A DNA stretch of 64,000 nt from ZC4RG20 sp963782445 (GTDB lineage: Bacteria; Pseudomonadota; Gammaproteobacteria; Steroidobacterales; Rariloculaceae). This document shows, in pieces, positions 15,564-24,803 of this stretch. The stretch is taken from the NCBI GenBank assembly GCA_963782445.1, contig CAWAJM010000001.1, positions 4,340,001-4,404,000 of the forward strand, read 5' to 3'. A model generated the notes under the pieces. The model did not search any database. It saw only the letters and a program-made list of their open reading frames with translations, and was not told the origin of the DNA. Made by a program: the position numbers and the translations under genes. Each line of letters starts with the position of its first letter. The stretch's first letter is position 1.

Positions 15564-16808
15564 TCAGGCCGAGGCGTCGAGCGGAGGCTGCTGCTGCGCG
15601 GCGAGCGCATCCACGGTATCGGACAACAGCGCCGACGCCTTGTCCGCCGACGCGGTGCCGGTCGAGACGCTGCTGCCGGCATCGGTGGTCCCCGCGGCCG
15701 TCGAATCTTTCGGCCCCGGGGCCATGGAAGGGACGCTCGCCGTTGCCACGATCGACTGGAAAATTCGTAGCTTCAGCGAGAAATCGACGCGGGCGCTGCT
15801 GCTATCGGGACCGGGACCGGGGCCGGCCCCGGCATCGGTGGCACCGCCGGCCATGGCAGCGCCGCCGTTCGCAGTGACGGGAGCCGCCGGCGGCTTCGTC
15901 GACGGCCCCGCCGCCGAGGCATCGTTACCGAGCGGCTCACCGAGCGCTTCGAACGCAGTGAGCAACTGATGCAGAAAGTCGGTCACCGTCTTCAGCACGT
16001 GCGTCAGGTCGCTGCCGACGTCCGTCGACGCGGTCTGTGCTGGCACCGGCGCCGACGGAGCAGGCGCCGCGGACGCAGCCGGCGCCGAGGACGCAGCCGG
16101 CGCCGCTCCGGCCGCCGCGGCCGATGCGCCGGGCGCAGCGCCGGCCGTGGCGCTTGCGGTATCGCTTGGAACCGGCGGCGCGCCGGACAGCTCGGAATAG
16201 GTCGACCGCTCCCGCAGACCGAGGCGCAGCCCCACTTTCGCGAGCTGACTGCCGTCGATATTGAGGCCGGCGGCGGCGGCGAAGGCCGCCTGGGCGTCGC
16301 CTGCAAAGAACTGCTCCGCCAACGCGCCGGCCTGTTGGACCACGTCCTGAACTGCGGCGAGCTCGTCTGGATTCAGGTTGCCGTGCACATAGACCGCGAT
16401 CTTCGTATTGCTCGAGCCCGAAAGCTTGAGCTCCGTCGCGGACCCCTCCCGGCTCAGATCGGCCCCCAGTGCATCGCGCGCCGATATCTTGAGCGCCACC
16501 GTGTCGCCTTCCTGGGTACGAATATAAAGGGCGGCGTTCTCGGTCCGCTGATAGGTCAGGGCGGGCGTCGTGCCAGCGCCCGCGCCGGAAGGCGCATTGG
16601 CCTGCGAGCCGGAGTCGAGCGAAGCGGTGTTCGCGGCGGCCGGGGTGAGCGCCGTCCCACCCTGCTGCGCAAACGCGCTGCCGGGAGCGCGATGAGCGTG
16701 GTGCCAATGGGCGTGGCGAAGATGCGGGTAGCGTCCCGGATTGTGAGCGCTGTCGCTTCTCCGATGCGAGACAAAGGCCAGCAGATCGATGCGGTTCAGG
16801 CCGTTCAT
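15564..16808 (-). CDS. Ala/Pro/Ser-rich protein of unknown function with two conserved-looking segments
   Basis: The 414-residue product starts at ATG 16808. Two ordered segments stand out. Residues ~85-125 contain AALYIRTQEGDTVALKISAR, a beta hairpin. Residues ~130-195 contain VYVHGNLNPDELAAVQDVVQ, QQAGALAEQFFAGDAQAAFA and LNIDGSQLAKVGLRLGLRER, a helical region. They are followed by about 60 residues of Ala/Pro low complexity and a second helical part with DLTHVLKTVTDFLHQLLTAF. The organisation recalls cytoplasmic proteins annotated only as DUF5610-like, but I cannot confirm this. There is no signal peptide. It is monocistronic as far as can be seen. Confidence 0.65.
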   Translation of the reverse strand: MNGLNRIDLLAFVSHRRSDSAHNPGRYPHLRHAHWHHAHRAPGSAFAQQGGTALTPAAANTASLDSGSQANAPSGAGAGTTPALTYQRTENAALYIRTQEGDTVALKISARDALGADLSREGSATELKLSGSSNTKIAVYVHGNLNPDELAAVQDVVQQAGALAEQFFAGDAQAAFAAAAGLNIDGSQLAKVGLRLGLRERSTYSELSGAPPVPSDTASATAGAAPGASAAAAGAAPAASSAPAASAAPAPSAPVPAQTASTDVGSDLTHVLKTVTDFLHQLLTAFEALGEPLGNDASAAGPSTKPPAAPVTANGGAAMAGGATDAGAGPGPGPDSSSARVDFSLKLRIFQSIVATASVPSMAPGPKDSTAAGTTDAGSSVSTGTASADKASALLSDTVDALAAQQQPPLDASA

Positions 16809-17063
16809 GGCGGATATCGTCCCGGCGATTCGAGTTAACTCGATATCGACTCGGCGACAGGGAACTTTAGCAGTCGCGAGATGACACCGTCGGTACGACG
16901 ATGGTTCGATCGATAGGTCGCGACCATCGAGCCAGGCTTCGGAGCGCGTTCTTGAGAGAAGCCTCTCGGGAGGCGCTTGCCCTGTTAAGGGTAACGAATC
17001 CGAAGCGGCCCGGCGGTCGAATTATTCGCTGACGGGAGCGATCCCATTCGCCGGGAAACGGGA

Positions 17064-18056
17064 GTGTTCGAAGACTTCGCCCATATCTGGACGCCGGTCA
17101 CGTTCGCGGACCGGTTGCGCAGGGGCCGGCTGCTGCCGCTCACTATCGCCGGCACGCCGCTCGTGCTCTTTCGCGGCCCGGACGGCGCAGCGCGCGCATT
17201 CGTGGATCGCTGTCCGCATCGCGGCGCCGCGCTCTCGCTGGGCCGCCTCGTCGACGGCTGCCTGGAGTGCCCCTTCCACGGCTGGCGCTTCGCGGCCGAC
17301 GGCACGAATGCGCGCGTCCCGTGGAACCCCGATGCCAAGACCGGCCGGCTCGGCGCAGACGTCGTAACAACCCGCGAGATCGGAGGCTGGATATGGGTCT
17401 TCACCGCGGCCAACGCCGAGCCGCTTGGCGAGCCGGCGGTCGATGACTATGTTCTTGACCCGGGCGTCCGAGTGTCGGGCACCGAGGTCTCATGGCGCGC
17501 GCATTGGACCCGCGCCATGGAGAACATGCTGGACTGGCCGCACCTCGCGTTTGTGCACCGCAAGACGATCGGCCGCGAGCTCGGCGCGCTCGCGGCGAAG
17601 CGTCTCGAGATCGTGCGCGAGGAGGAGGCCTGGGGCGTTCGCTCGCACGTGCGGATCGACGGGGAGGACCGGCCGGGCCGGCTCGACTACCGTTGGCCGA
17701 ATCAAATGAATCTGCATATCGAGTTACGCCGCAAGAAGGTTCTGCTGGCCGTCGCGTGCGTGCCCGTCGACCGGACGCGCACGCGCATGCTGCTCACGAT
17801 CGCGCGACCGTTTCTGAAGTCGCCGCTGCTCGATTGGGCGTTCAACTACTCGAATCGGCGAATCGCCAGGGAGGACCAGGCGATCGTCGAATCCTCCTCG
17901 CCGCCCGAAATGCCGAAGGCCGCAGAAGATCAATCGGTGCGCACTGATGCGCTGACGCTGCGCTTCCGCAAAGACTATTACACGCGACTCAAAGGTTCGT
18001 CGGACGGCCGGCGGGAATCCCGACCGGGAACGAGCAGCGCGTCCGCGGAGACCTGA
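17064..18056 (+). CDS. Rieske non-heme iron oxygenase (aromatic ring-hydroxylating type, alpha subunit-like)
   Basis: The 330-residue product begins at GTG 17064. The Rieske [2Fe-2S] centre is CPHRGA (residues ~50-55) with CPFHGW about 20 residues on. The catalytic domain carries AMENMLDWPHLAFVHRKTIG, where the Asp/His pair and second His coordinate the mononuclear iron. Length and layout match the vanillate demethylase/PobA-like or cholesterol-side Rieske oxygenases rather than the 450-residue dioxygenases. It hydroxylates or demethylates an organic substrate using electrons from a separate reductase, which is not encoded nearby. It lies alone, with spacers of about 200-250 bases on both sides. 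Confidence 0.9.
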   Translation: MFEDFAHIWTPVTFADRLRRGRLLPLTIAGTPLVLFRGPDGAARAFVDRCPHRGAALSLGRLVDGCLECPFHGWRFAADGTNARVPWNPDAKTGRLGADVVTTREIGGWIWVFTAANAEPLGEPAVDDYVLDPGVRVSGTEVSWRAHWTRAMENMLDWPHLAFVHRKTIGRELGALAAKRLEIVREEEAWGVRSHVRIDGEDRPGRLDYRWPNQMNLHIELRRKKVLLAVACVPVDRTRTRMLLTIARPFLKSPLLDWAFNYSNRRIAREDQAIVESSSPPEMPKAAEDQSVRTDALTLRFRKDYYTRLKGSSDGRRESRPGTSSASAET

Positions 18057-18259
18057 CGGCCGCGTACGCCTGCGGGGGCGGAAGCGCGGGTTCGATATCG
18101 CTGATTCTCGCTCGAATCGGTTGCGCCCTTTATAGTTGCGCGCGAGCGGAGCCGCCTCCACCTGCAAAGAGCCGAGGCGAACGGCTGCCCCGGAATTCGA
18201 TCAGGATCGCAAACGAGGGATTTTACGGATGACCATCGTCTAATGGCGGGAAATTTCTC

Positions 18260-19747
18260 ATGACGCAAGAGTCCCGCGAAAAGCTCGCCCCCCGCTCCTT
18301 GGACCCGGACGACTGGTCCGCCTGGCGAAGCCAGGGGCATCGAATGCTGGACGACATGTTCGACTACCTCGAAACGCTTCGCGAGCGGCCGGTCTGGCGG
18401 CCGGTACCGGCAGCGGTGCGCGAGCAGTTTGCGGCGCCCTTACCGCATGAACCTGCGGAGCTCGCCGACATTCATGACACGTTTATGGAGTCGATACTCC
18501 CCTACGCCGTGGGCAACGCGCATCCCGGCTTCATGGGCTGGGTGCACGGCGGCGGGACGGCGATAGGGATGCTGGCGGAAATGCTGGCCGGCGGGCTCAA
18601 TGCCAACCTCGGCGGGCGGGATCAGATTCCCGTTGCCGTCGAGCGGCAAGTGGTGGATTGGGTACGCACGCTCGTCGCCTTTCCCGACCAGGCCAATGGG
18701 CTGTTCGTGACGGGGACGTCCATCGCCAACTACATGGCCGTGCTGGCGGCCCGCAACTGGGCCCTGGGCGATCACGTGCGGGCGCGCGGCGTCGTCGGCG
18801 AGGGCGCGTCCTTGACCGCTTATACCTCGACGTCCGCCCACGGCTGCATTGCCCAGGCCATGGACATGGCGGGGCTCGGCACCGATCGCCTGCGACGCGT
18901 GCCGGTGGACTCGGACTACCGGGTCAGGGTGGAGACGCTGCGCGCGGCCGTCGAGACAGATCGCAACGCCGGTCTGCACCCGTTTCTGATCGTGGCAACG
19001 GCCGGCACCGTCGACGTCGGTGCGATAGACGATTTGCAGGCCCTGGCCGATCTAGCGGACGAGCAGCGGCTGTGGCTGCATGTGGACGGAGCCCTCGGGG
19101 TCTTGGCCAAGCTCTCCCCCCGCGTTGCACCTCGGCTCGCGGGCTTGGATCGCGCCATGTCCTTGGCATTCGATTTTCACAAGTGGGGTCAGGTGCCTTA
19201 CGACGCGGGGTTCTTGCTCGTGCGGGAAGGACGCCGGCTACAGTCGACGTTTTCCGATCGAGCCGCGTACCTGCAACGCTACGAACGAGGCCTGGCCGGC
19301 GGAGCCGTTTGGCCCTGCGACTTGGGGCCCGATTTGTCGCGTGGGTTCCGCGCGCTCAAGACGTGGTTCACGCTCCAGGTATACGGCACGGAGCGACTCG
19401 CGCAAACGATTACCCAGAGCTGCGACCTGGCCCAGGCGTTGGCGCAAAGAATCGGGGCGGAGCCGGAGCTCGAGCTCATGGCGCCCGTCAGTCTAAATAT
19501 CGTGTGTTTCCGCTACCGATGCGAAAACGCCGACACGGCGAATGCCGCAATCGCAGCGGACGTTCAGGAGTCCGGTATCTCGGCGCCCTCAACGATACAG
19601 CTCGAGCACGGTCTGGCGATTCGCGCGGCGCTCGTCAATCACCGCACTCGGCGGTCCGATATCCATGCTCTGGTCGACGCCGTATTGGCGTTCGGCCGAT
19701 CCCGCACGAACGGCCGGCACCAGGCGCCGCTCGAGATGGAGACCTGA
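18260..19747 (+). CDS. PLP-dependent amino acid decarboxylase (group II, aromatic-L-amino-acid type)
   Basis: The 495-residue product belongs to the fold-type I pyridoxal-phosphate decarboxylases. Visible are HPGFMGWVHGGG near the N-terminus, the GLFVTGTSIANYMAVLAARN segment (phosphate-binding side), LIVATAGTVDVGAIDD, the cofactor-pairing Asp in LWLHVDGALG, and the Schiff-base Lys in AFDFHKWGQVPYDAGFL. The enzyme would decarboxylate an amino acid or related substrate to an amine in the cytosol. The gene is followed after 5 bases by an ATP-grasp ligase gene, so the two are almost certainly co-translated. The usual acidic/aromatic pocket residues cannot be read reliably, so the substrate is open. 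Confidence 0.9.
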   Translation: MTQESREKLAPRSLDPDDWSAWRSQGHRMLDDMFDYLETLRERPVWRPVPAAVREQFAAPLPHEPAELADIHDTFMESILPYAVGNAHPGFMGWVHGGGTAIGMLAEMLAGGLNANLGGRDQIPVAVERQVVDWVRTLVAFPDQANGLFVTGTSIANYMAVLAARNWALGDHVRARGVVGEGASLTAYTSTSAHGCIAQAMDMAGLGTDRLRRVPVDSDYRVRVETLRAAVETDRNAGLHPFLIVATAGTVDVGAIDDLQALADLADEQRLWLHVDGALGVLAKLSPRVAPRLAGLDRAMSLAFDFHKWGQVPYDAGFLLVREGRRLQSTFSDRAAYLQRYERGLAGGAVWPCDLGPDLSRGFRALKTWFTLQVYGTERLAQTITQSCDLAQALAQRIGAEPELELMAPVSLNIVCFRYRCENADTANAAIAADVQESGISAPSTIQLEHGLAIRAALVNHRTRRSDIHALVDAVLAFGRSRTNGRHQAPLEMET

Positions 19748-19752
19748 ACACG

Positions 19753-20985
19753 ATGAATGAACGCACGCCCGTGCAGAACGAACCAGAAGGCGAATTCCTG
19801 GGGCTGGCCCGCCTCATGACGATGACCTATCACGGTATGGACATGGCGCCCGTCGGCGAGCAACTGCTGGCACGCGCCGATACCGGGAACGACGCGAACG
19901 CGATGATGGACCTGTCCATCCTGCTGCAGCTGCGCGGCGACCCCCAAACCGCTCGCGCCGTGCAGGCGCAGGCCTTACGCATGCAGCAGATCTATACGCT
20001 GCCGGCCGCGACGGAGCGGCCGGGCATCCGCCTCCTGGCAATCAAGGCGCCCGGCGAGATCATGTGGAACACGCCGCTGGAGATGCTCGTCGAGAACAGC
20101 GACATCGAGCTCAACACGCTTTATGTCGGCGCCGGCCTGCCGCTGCCGGAGGCCTTGCCCGAGCATGATGTCATGATCGTGGCCATCGCCCAGTCCCGGG
20201 AAAACCGCCCGGTGCTCGACGTTCTACAGGACGTGGCCGCGGAGTGGCCGAGGCCCGTGATCAATCGGCCTCAATCGATACTGAAGCTGACGCGGGATAA
20301 CACGAGCCGGATGCTGGCCCCTATTGCCGGCGTGCTGATGCCCCCCGCCGCCCGGGCCGGCCGCGCTGCCTTGGCCACCGCGTGCGAGCAAGGTCGTGCC
20401 ATGAGCGCGTTGCTGGAAGGCGCCGATTTTCCCGTGATCGTCCGTCCGGTCGACTCGCACGCGGGGCAAAACCTCGAGAGGGTGGACTCGCCGGAAGCCC
20501 TGAAGGCGTACATCGCTTCGAATGCCGCGACGGAATACTACGTCTCTCCCTTCGTGGACTATCGCGGCGCCGACGGCCTCTACCGCAAATACCGGATCGC
20601 CATGATCGACGGCCGTCCGTACGCCAGTCACATGGCGATCTCCGATCACTGGATGATCCACTACCTGAATGCGGGCATGGCCGAGGATGCGGAAAAACGT
20701 GCGGAAGAAGCCGCCTTCATGGCCGGCTTCGAGAACGGTTTCGCAGCCCGGCACAAAGAGGCCCTGGACGCCATCCACGGCCGGTTGGCCCTCGATTATT
20801 TCGCGATCGATTGCGCCGAGACGGCGGATGGCCGGCTGCTCGTGTTCGAGGCGGACAGCGCGATGGTCGTGCACGCCATGGACCCCATAGAAAACTTTCC
20901 TTATAAGCACGTGCACATGCCTAAGGCGTTCCGAGCTTTCCGCCAATTACTGGAACGGACGCGGCACGGCACAGGGATCGCTTGA
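19753..20985 (+). CDS. ATP-grasp ligase with N-terminal helical repeat region
   Basis: The 410-residue product starts at ATG 19753, five bases after the decarboxylase stop. Residues 1-75 look like a TPR-type helical pair (LLARADTGNDANAMMDLSIL and the following LRGDPQTARAVQAQAL). The C-terminal half is ATP-grasp: FPVIVRPVDSHAGQNLERV is the nucleotide-binding loop, YYVSPFVDYRG and YRKYRIAMIDGRPYASHMAI the central sheet, and DYFAIDCAETADGRLLVFEA the metal-binding end. Such enzymes join a carboxylate to an amine through an acyl phosphate. With the decarboxylase it suggests a two-step pathway that makes an amine and couples it. It is convergent with petA, 22 bases away. Confidence 0.82.
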   Translation: MNERTPVQNEPEGEFLGLARLMTMTYHGMDMAPVGEQLLARADTGNDANAMMDLSILLQLRGDPQTARAVQAQALRMQQIYTLPAATERPGIRLLAIKAPGEIMWNTPLEMLVENSDIELNTLYVGAGLPLPEALPEHDVMIVAIAQSRENRPVLDVLQDVAAEWPRPVINRPQSILKLTRDNTSRMLAPIAGVLMPPAARAGRAALATACEQGRAMSALLEGADFPVIVRPVDSHAGQNLERVDSPEALKAYIASNAATEYYVSPFVDYRGADGLYRKYRIAMIDGRPYASHMAISDHWMIHYLNAGMAEDAEKRAEEAAFMAGFENGFAARHKEALDAIHGRLALDYFAIDCAETADGRLLVFEADSAMVVHAMDPIENFPYKHVHMPKAFRAFRQLLERTRHGTGIA

Positions 20986-21007
20986 CGGAGCCCGCCCGCG
21001 CGGCGAC

Positions 21008-21664
21008 TCACCAGGTTTGCGGCATCCAGTTCTTCTCGCTGCCATCCTCGAGCAGCCCGGTGCGGATGACGGTGTCGCTCTTGTAGAAATGCGGCGGCAC
21101 GGGCAGATTGAGCGGCGCCGGCGAGCCGTCCATGACTCGGCCCGCCAGATCGTAACGCGACCCGTGGCACGGGCAGAGGAACCCACCCGGCCAATCGGGC
21201 CCGAGCCCGGCCACGCCGGCGTTGGGGTGATAGTCCGGCACGCAGCCCAGATGCGTGCAGATGCCGACGACGACGAAGTATTCGGGCTTGATCGAGCGCT
21301 GCACGGGATTCCAGTGAGGCAGCCCCGGCGGCTGCTGGTTGGCCTTGGACAACGGATCCTTGAGCATGCCGTTGAGGTTGGGTAGCTCGGCGAGCTGCCG
21401 CTTCGTGCGCCGCACGACCCAGACGGGTTTGTGGCGCCACAGGAAGGTGACCATCTGTCCTTCTTCGAGCTTGCCGATGTCGATGTCCACCGGAGCGCTT
21501 TCGGCCAAGGACCGGGCGCTGGGCTCGAACGATTCGACGAACGGAACGGCTGCGACGCCGACGCCGCCGACAACGGCGACCGTGGCCGCGATCGTCAGGA
21601 AACGCCGCCGCTCCGGATCGGGTGCCCTAAGGGGATCGACGACGGCGTCACTGCTCGAGCTCAT
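21008..21664 (-). CDS. petA: Ubiquinol-cytochrome c reductase Rieske iron-sulfur subunit
   Basis: The 218-residue protein from ATG 21664 (GGAGGA just upstream on the minus strand) has a Tat-type anchor: ERRRFLTIAATVAVVGGVGV around residues 17-36. The Rieske cluster is CTHLGC followed by CPCHGSRYD. Insert features such as KPVWVVRRTKRQL and LPVPPHF are typical of the bc1 complex subunit. It takes electrons from ubiquinol to cytochrome c1 on the periplasmic face. The partners cytochrome b and c1 normally follow directly but are absent; downstream is a convergent ATP-grasp gene. It is divergent from the cyo operon (about 170-300 bases, depending on the cyoA start), so the two quinol-oxidising routes may share control. 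Confidence 0.93.
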   Translation of the reverse strand: MSSSSDAVVDPLRAPDPERRRFLTIAATVAVVGGVGVAAVPFVESFEPSARSLAESAPVDIDIGKLEEGQMVTFLWRHKPVWVVRRTKRQLAELPNLNGMLKDPLSKANQQPPGLPHWNPVQRSIKPEYFVVVGICTHLGCVPDYHPNAGVAGLGPDWPGGFLCPCHGSRYDLAGRVMDGSPAPLNLPVPPHFYKSDTVIRTGLLEDGSEKNWMPQTW

Positions 21665-21963
21665 GGAAGCGTCCTCCGTAACGTATGGACAAACGGCCCG
21701 CCGCCCCAAATGCGAGGTCCACGGTTCCCTGATCGTTCGAGGGCCTAACGCGCGATAAGTTGCATCGCGTGAGGGGCCGGCCGCCCGGCCGCCGCCCATG
21801 GCCGTTACGTGGCGCAAAGTTTGCATGACGCGCAGCGGTGCTATTGACGACCTACGAATGTTTTCTGCGACGGGGGTTCCGCCCATATCGGACTTATCGG
21901 ATCGCGAATGACACCGGGCGCTCGCGCGCTCGCCCTCTGCGGCGAGGCTCCGGCCCGGTCTCG

Positions 21964-22839
21964 TTGCGACCGGTCTTGCTCCTCGCTGCCGTCCCGCTGC
22001 TGAGTGCCTGCAGCATGCGCGCCTGGCCCGTCATTGCGCCCGGCGCGCCCGTGGCGCTGGCCGAGCGCAACCTGCTGCTACTGGTGACTGGCCTAGCGCT
22101 CATCGTGGTGCTGCCGGTTTTCGTGCTGACCTTCTGGGTCCTGCGTAAATACCGCGCCAAAGAAGGCGAGGGCGCCTATAGGCCGCACTGGACTTATTCC
22201 AAACCCATCGATCTCGGGATCTGGTTCGGCGCGGGCCTCATTGCCACGGCCATTGCGGTGACCATCTGGATATCCACGCACCGGCTCGACCCCTACAGCC
22301 GGGTCGTCTCCTCCGAACCGCCGCTCGAGGTACAGGCCATCGCCGAGGACTGGAGGTGGCTCTTCGTCTATCCCGAACAGAATATCGCCGTCCTCGACAG
22401 GCTCGTGTTCCCGGTCGGCCGTCCACTGGTCCTGACGATCACCTCGGACACGGTCATGAATTCGCTCTACATACCGGGGCTGGCGGGCCAGATGTATGCC
22501 ATGGCAGGAATGCAGACCCGCTTCGAGGCCATCGCCGACACTCCGGCCACCTTCGTGGGGCGCAACGCGCAATTCAGCGGCCAGGGCTTTCCCGATCAGC
22601 GTTTTCTCGCCAAGGCCGTCGGCGCGGCGCGGTTCGGCCGCTGGGTTCAGCGCGTGAAACGATCCCGGAAGACGCTCGATGCCCGTGCCTATGCTCGGCT
22701 GCGCGCGCCGAGCACGAATGCCAAAGTCGCCTATTACTCGGCCGTCGAGCCGCATCTGTTTCGCTGCGTGATCGCCCGCTACGCGGCGCCCCGCAAGCCG
22801 ACTGTCGCCCGCAGCGGCCGGAAGAACGGCGGCCGCTGA
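21964..22839 (+). CDS. cyoA: Cytochrome o ubiquinol oxidase subunit II
   Basis: The product has a lipoprotein signal (RPVLLLAAVPLLSACS), two membrane helices (LLLLVTGLALIVVLPVFVLT and the one around IWFGAGLIATAIAVTIW), and a periplasmic cupredoxin domain with EDWRWLFVYPEQ and the NSLYIPGLAGQMYAMAGM segment. The CuA-binding Cys/His set is missing, as expected for a quinol rather than cytochrome c oxidase. I start at TTG 21964 because it gives a clean signal peptide; GTG 21838 is in frame but adds 42 Arg-rich residues in front of it. The stop overlaps the cyoB start by one base (TGATG). Confidence 0.9.
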   Translation: MRPVLLLAAVPLLSACSMRAWPVIAPGAPVALAERNLLLLVTGLALIVVLPVFVLTFWVLRKYRAKEGEGAYRPHWTYSKPIDLGIWFGAGLIATAIAVTIWISTHRLDPYSRVVSSEPPLEVQAIAEDWRWLFVYPEQNIAVLDRLVFPVGRPLVLTITSDTVMNSLYIPGLAGQMYAMAGMQTRFEAIADTPATFVGRNAQFSGQGFPDQRFLAKAVGAARFGRWVQRVKRSRKTLDARAYARLRAPSTNAKVAYYSAVEPHLFRCVIARYAAPRKPTVARSGRKNGGR

Positions 22840-24803
22840 TGCTCGGCAAGCTCAGCATCGACGCCTTGCCCTTCTACAGCCGCCTGGCCTTCGGCGCGGC
22901 GATGCTCGTCGTGTTCGGCGGCGTCGCGGTAATCGCGCTCATAAGCTGGCTCGGCAAATGGCGCTACCTGTGGCGCGAGTGGCTCACGAGCGTCGACCAC
23001 CGGAAGATCGGCATCATGTACATCGTGCTGGCCTTCGTAATGCTCGTCCGCGGCTTCATCGATGCGCTCATGATGCGCAGCCAGCAGGCCGTCGCCCTGC
23101 ACTCGGGCGGCTACCTTCCGCCCGATCACTACAACCAGGTGTTTTCGTCCCACGGCACGATCATGATTTTCTTCATGGCGATGCCGTTCCTGACCGGGCT
23201 CATCAATATCGTTACGCCGCAGCAAATCGGCGCACGCAACGTCGCTTTCCCGTTCCTCAATTCCGTGAGCCTGGCGCTGACGGCCGCGGGCGCGGCGCTC
23301 GTCATGATCTCGCTCGTGCTCGGGCGCTTCTCGACGGCCGGCTGGAGCGCCTACCCGCCGTACTCGGAGCTGACGTTCAGCCCCGGCACCGGCGTAGATT
23401 ACTGGATCTGGGCGGTCCTGATCGCCGGCTTCGGGTCGACGTTCACGGGAATCAACTTCGTGGTCACTATCCTGAAGCGCCGGGCACCCGGGATGACGCT
23501 GATGCGTATGCCGTTGTTCAGCTGGACCGCGCTCGTGACCAGCCTGCTCATGCTCTTTGCCTTCCCCGCCCTGACCGTGGCCGCGACATTGCTCGCACTG
23601 GACCGCTACCTTGGCATGCATTTCTTCACGAACGGCACGGGCGGCGACATGATGAACTACGTCAACCTGTTCTGGATTTGGGGGCATCCGGAAGTCTACA
23701 TCCTGATCCTGCCTGCCTTCGGCGTCTATTCCGAGGTGTTCTCTACGTTTTCGGGAAAGCCGCTCTTCGGCTACCGGTCGCTCGTCTATGCCACCGTCGC
23801 GATCGGCGTGCTGTCCTTCATCGTCTGGCTGCACCACTTCTTCACGATGGGCGCGAACGCCAACGTGAACGCCTTCTTCGGCATGATGACGATCCTCGTC
23901 GGCGTGCCGACGGGCGTGAAGATCTATGACTGGATCTTCACGATGTATCAGGGCCGCGTGCGGCTGCGCGTGCCCATGTATTGGGCCCTCGGTTTCATCG
24001 TGACCTTCGTCGTCGGGGGCCTGACGGGCATTCTGCTCGCCGTGCCGCCGGTCGACTATGTCGTTCACAACACGACGTTCCTGGTCGCGCATTTCCACAA
24101 CATGCTGATTCCCGGCGCTTTGTTCGGGTACCTCTGCGGCTACATGTTCTGGTTCCCCAAGGCCTTCGGATTCCGGCTCGACGAGCGCTGGGGTAAGCGC
24201 GCCTTCTGGGCCTGGATCGTCGGCTTCTATCTTGCCTTCGTGCCTTTGTATGCGTTGGGCCTGATGGGCATGCCGCGGCGCATGCAGCATTACGCTATCG
24301 CTGCCTGGCGGCCGTGGACGATCGTCGCCGAAGTCGGCGCGCTCTTTATCTTGCTCGGCATCTTCTGTCTCGGCGCGCAGCTTTTCGTGAGCATCCGCAA
24401 TCGGCGCTCGCTGAGCGACGCGAGCGGCGACCCATGGGACGGCCGCACGCTCGAGTGGGCCACGTCCTCGCCGCCGGCACCCTATAACTTCGCCTCCCTG
24501 CCCCACGTGCACGGGCGCGACGAGTTGAGCCGGCGGAAGGAGCATCACGAGCGGCGCAACGTCCCCGAAACTTATGCGGACATTCGCATGCCGCGCCCGA
24601 CGGGGGCCGGCGCGATCACGGGTGCGCTGGCTTTCGCGATAGGGTTCGCAATGGTCTGGCATATCTGGTGGCTGGCCCTCGCAGGCTTGGCCGGCGTGTT
24701 CGCGACCGTCGTGCTGCGCAGCTTCAACGACGACGATCACGAGGTCATACGGGGCGCAGAGGTGAAAGCCATCGAAGAACGACGCCCGGTCCGCTACGCG
24801 TGA
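22839..24803 (+). CDS. cyoB: Cytochrome o ubiquinol oxidase subunit I
   Basis: The 654-residue heme-copper oxidase subunit carries the binuclear centre. The low-spin heme His is in VFSSHGTIMIFF; the CuB His and cross-linked Tyr are in WIWGHPEVYILILPAFG; two further CuB His are in VWLHHFFTMG. Both heme ligands are in FLVAHFHNMLIPG. The D-channel region reads FTGLINIVTPQQIGARNVAF with the usual pattern. It pumps protons while reducing oxygen with ubiquinol. It begins within the last codon of cyoA and ends within the first codon of cyoC, so translation is coupled throughout. Confidence 0.96.
   Translation: MLGKLSIDALPFYSRLAFGAAMLVVFGGVAVIALISWLGKWRYLWREWLTSVDHRKIGIMYIVLAFVMLVRGFIDALMMRSQQAVALHSGGYLPPDHYNQVFSSHGTIMIFFMAMPFLTGLINIVTPQQIGARNVAFPFLNSVSLALTAAGAALVMISLVLGRFSTAGWSAYPPYSELTFSPGTGVDYWIWAVLIAGFGSTFTGINFVVTILKRRAPGMTLMRMPLFSWTALVTSLLMLFAFPALTVAATLLALDRYLGMHFFTNGTGGDMMNYVNLFWIWGHPEVYILILPAFGVYSEVFSTFSGKPLFGYRSLVYATVAIGVLSFIVWLHHFFTMGANANVNAFFGMMTILVGVPTGVKIYDWIFTMYQGRVRLRVPMYWALGFIVTFVVGGLTGILLAVPPVDYVVHNTTFLVAHFHNMLIPGALFGYLCGYMFWFPKAFGFRLDERWGKRAFWAWIVGFYLAFVPLYALGLMGMPRRMQHYAIAAWRPWTIVAEVGALFILLGIFCLGAQLFVSIRNRRSLSDASGDPWDGRTLEWATSSPPAPYNFASLPHVHGRDELSRRKEHHERRNVPETYADIRMPRPTGAGAITGALAFAIGFAMVWHIWWLALAGLAGVFATVVLRSFNDDDHEVIRGAEVKAIEERRPVRYA

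Noticed and set aside
16030..16150. Short tandem GCCGGCGCCGAGGACGCAG-like repeats
   Set aside because: They encode the Ala/Pro/Ser-rich part of the minus-strand protein at 15564-16808; not a CRISPR or independent repeat.
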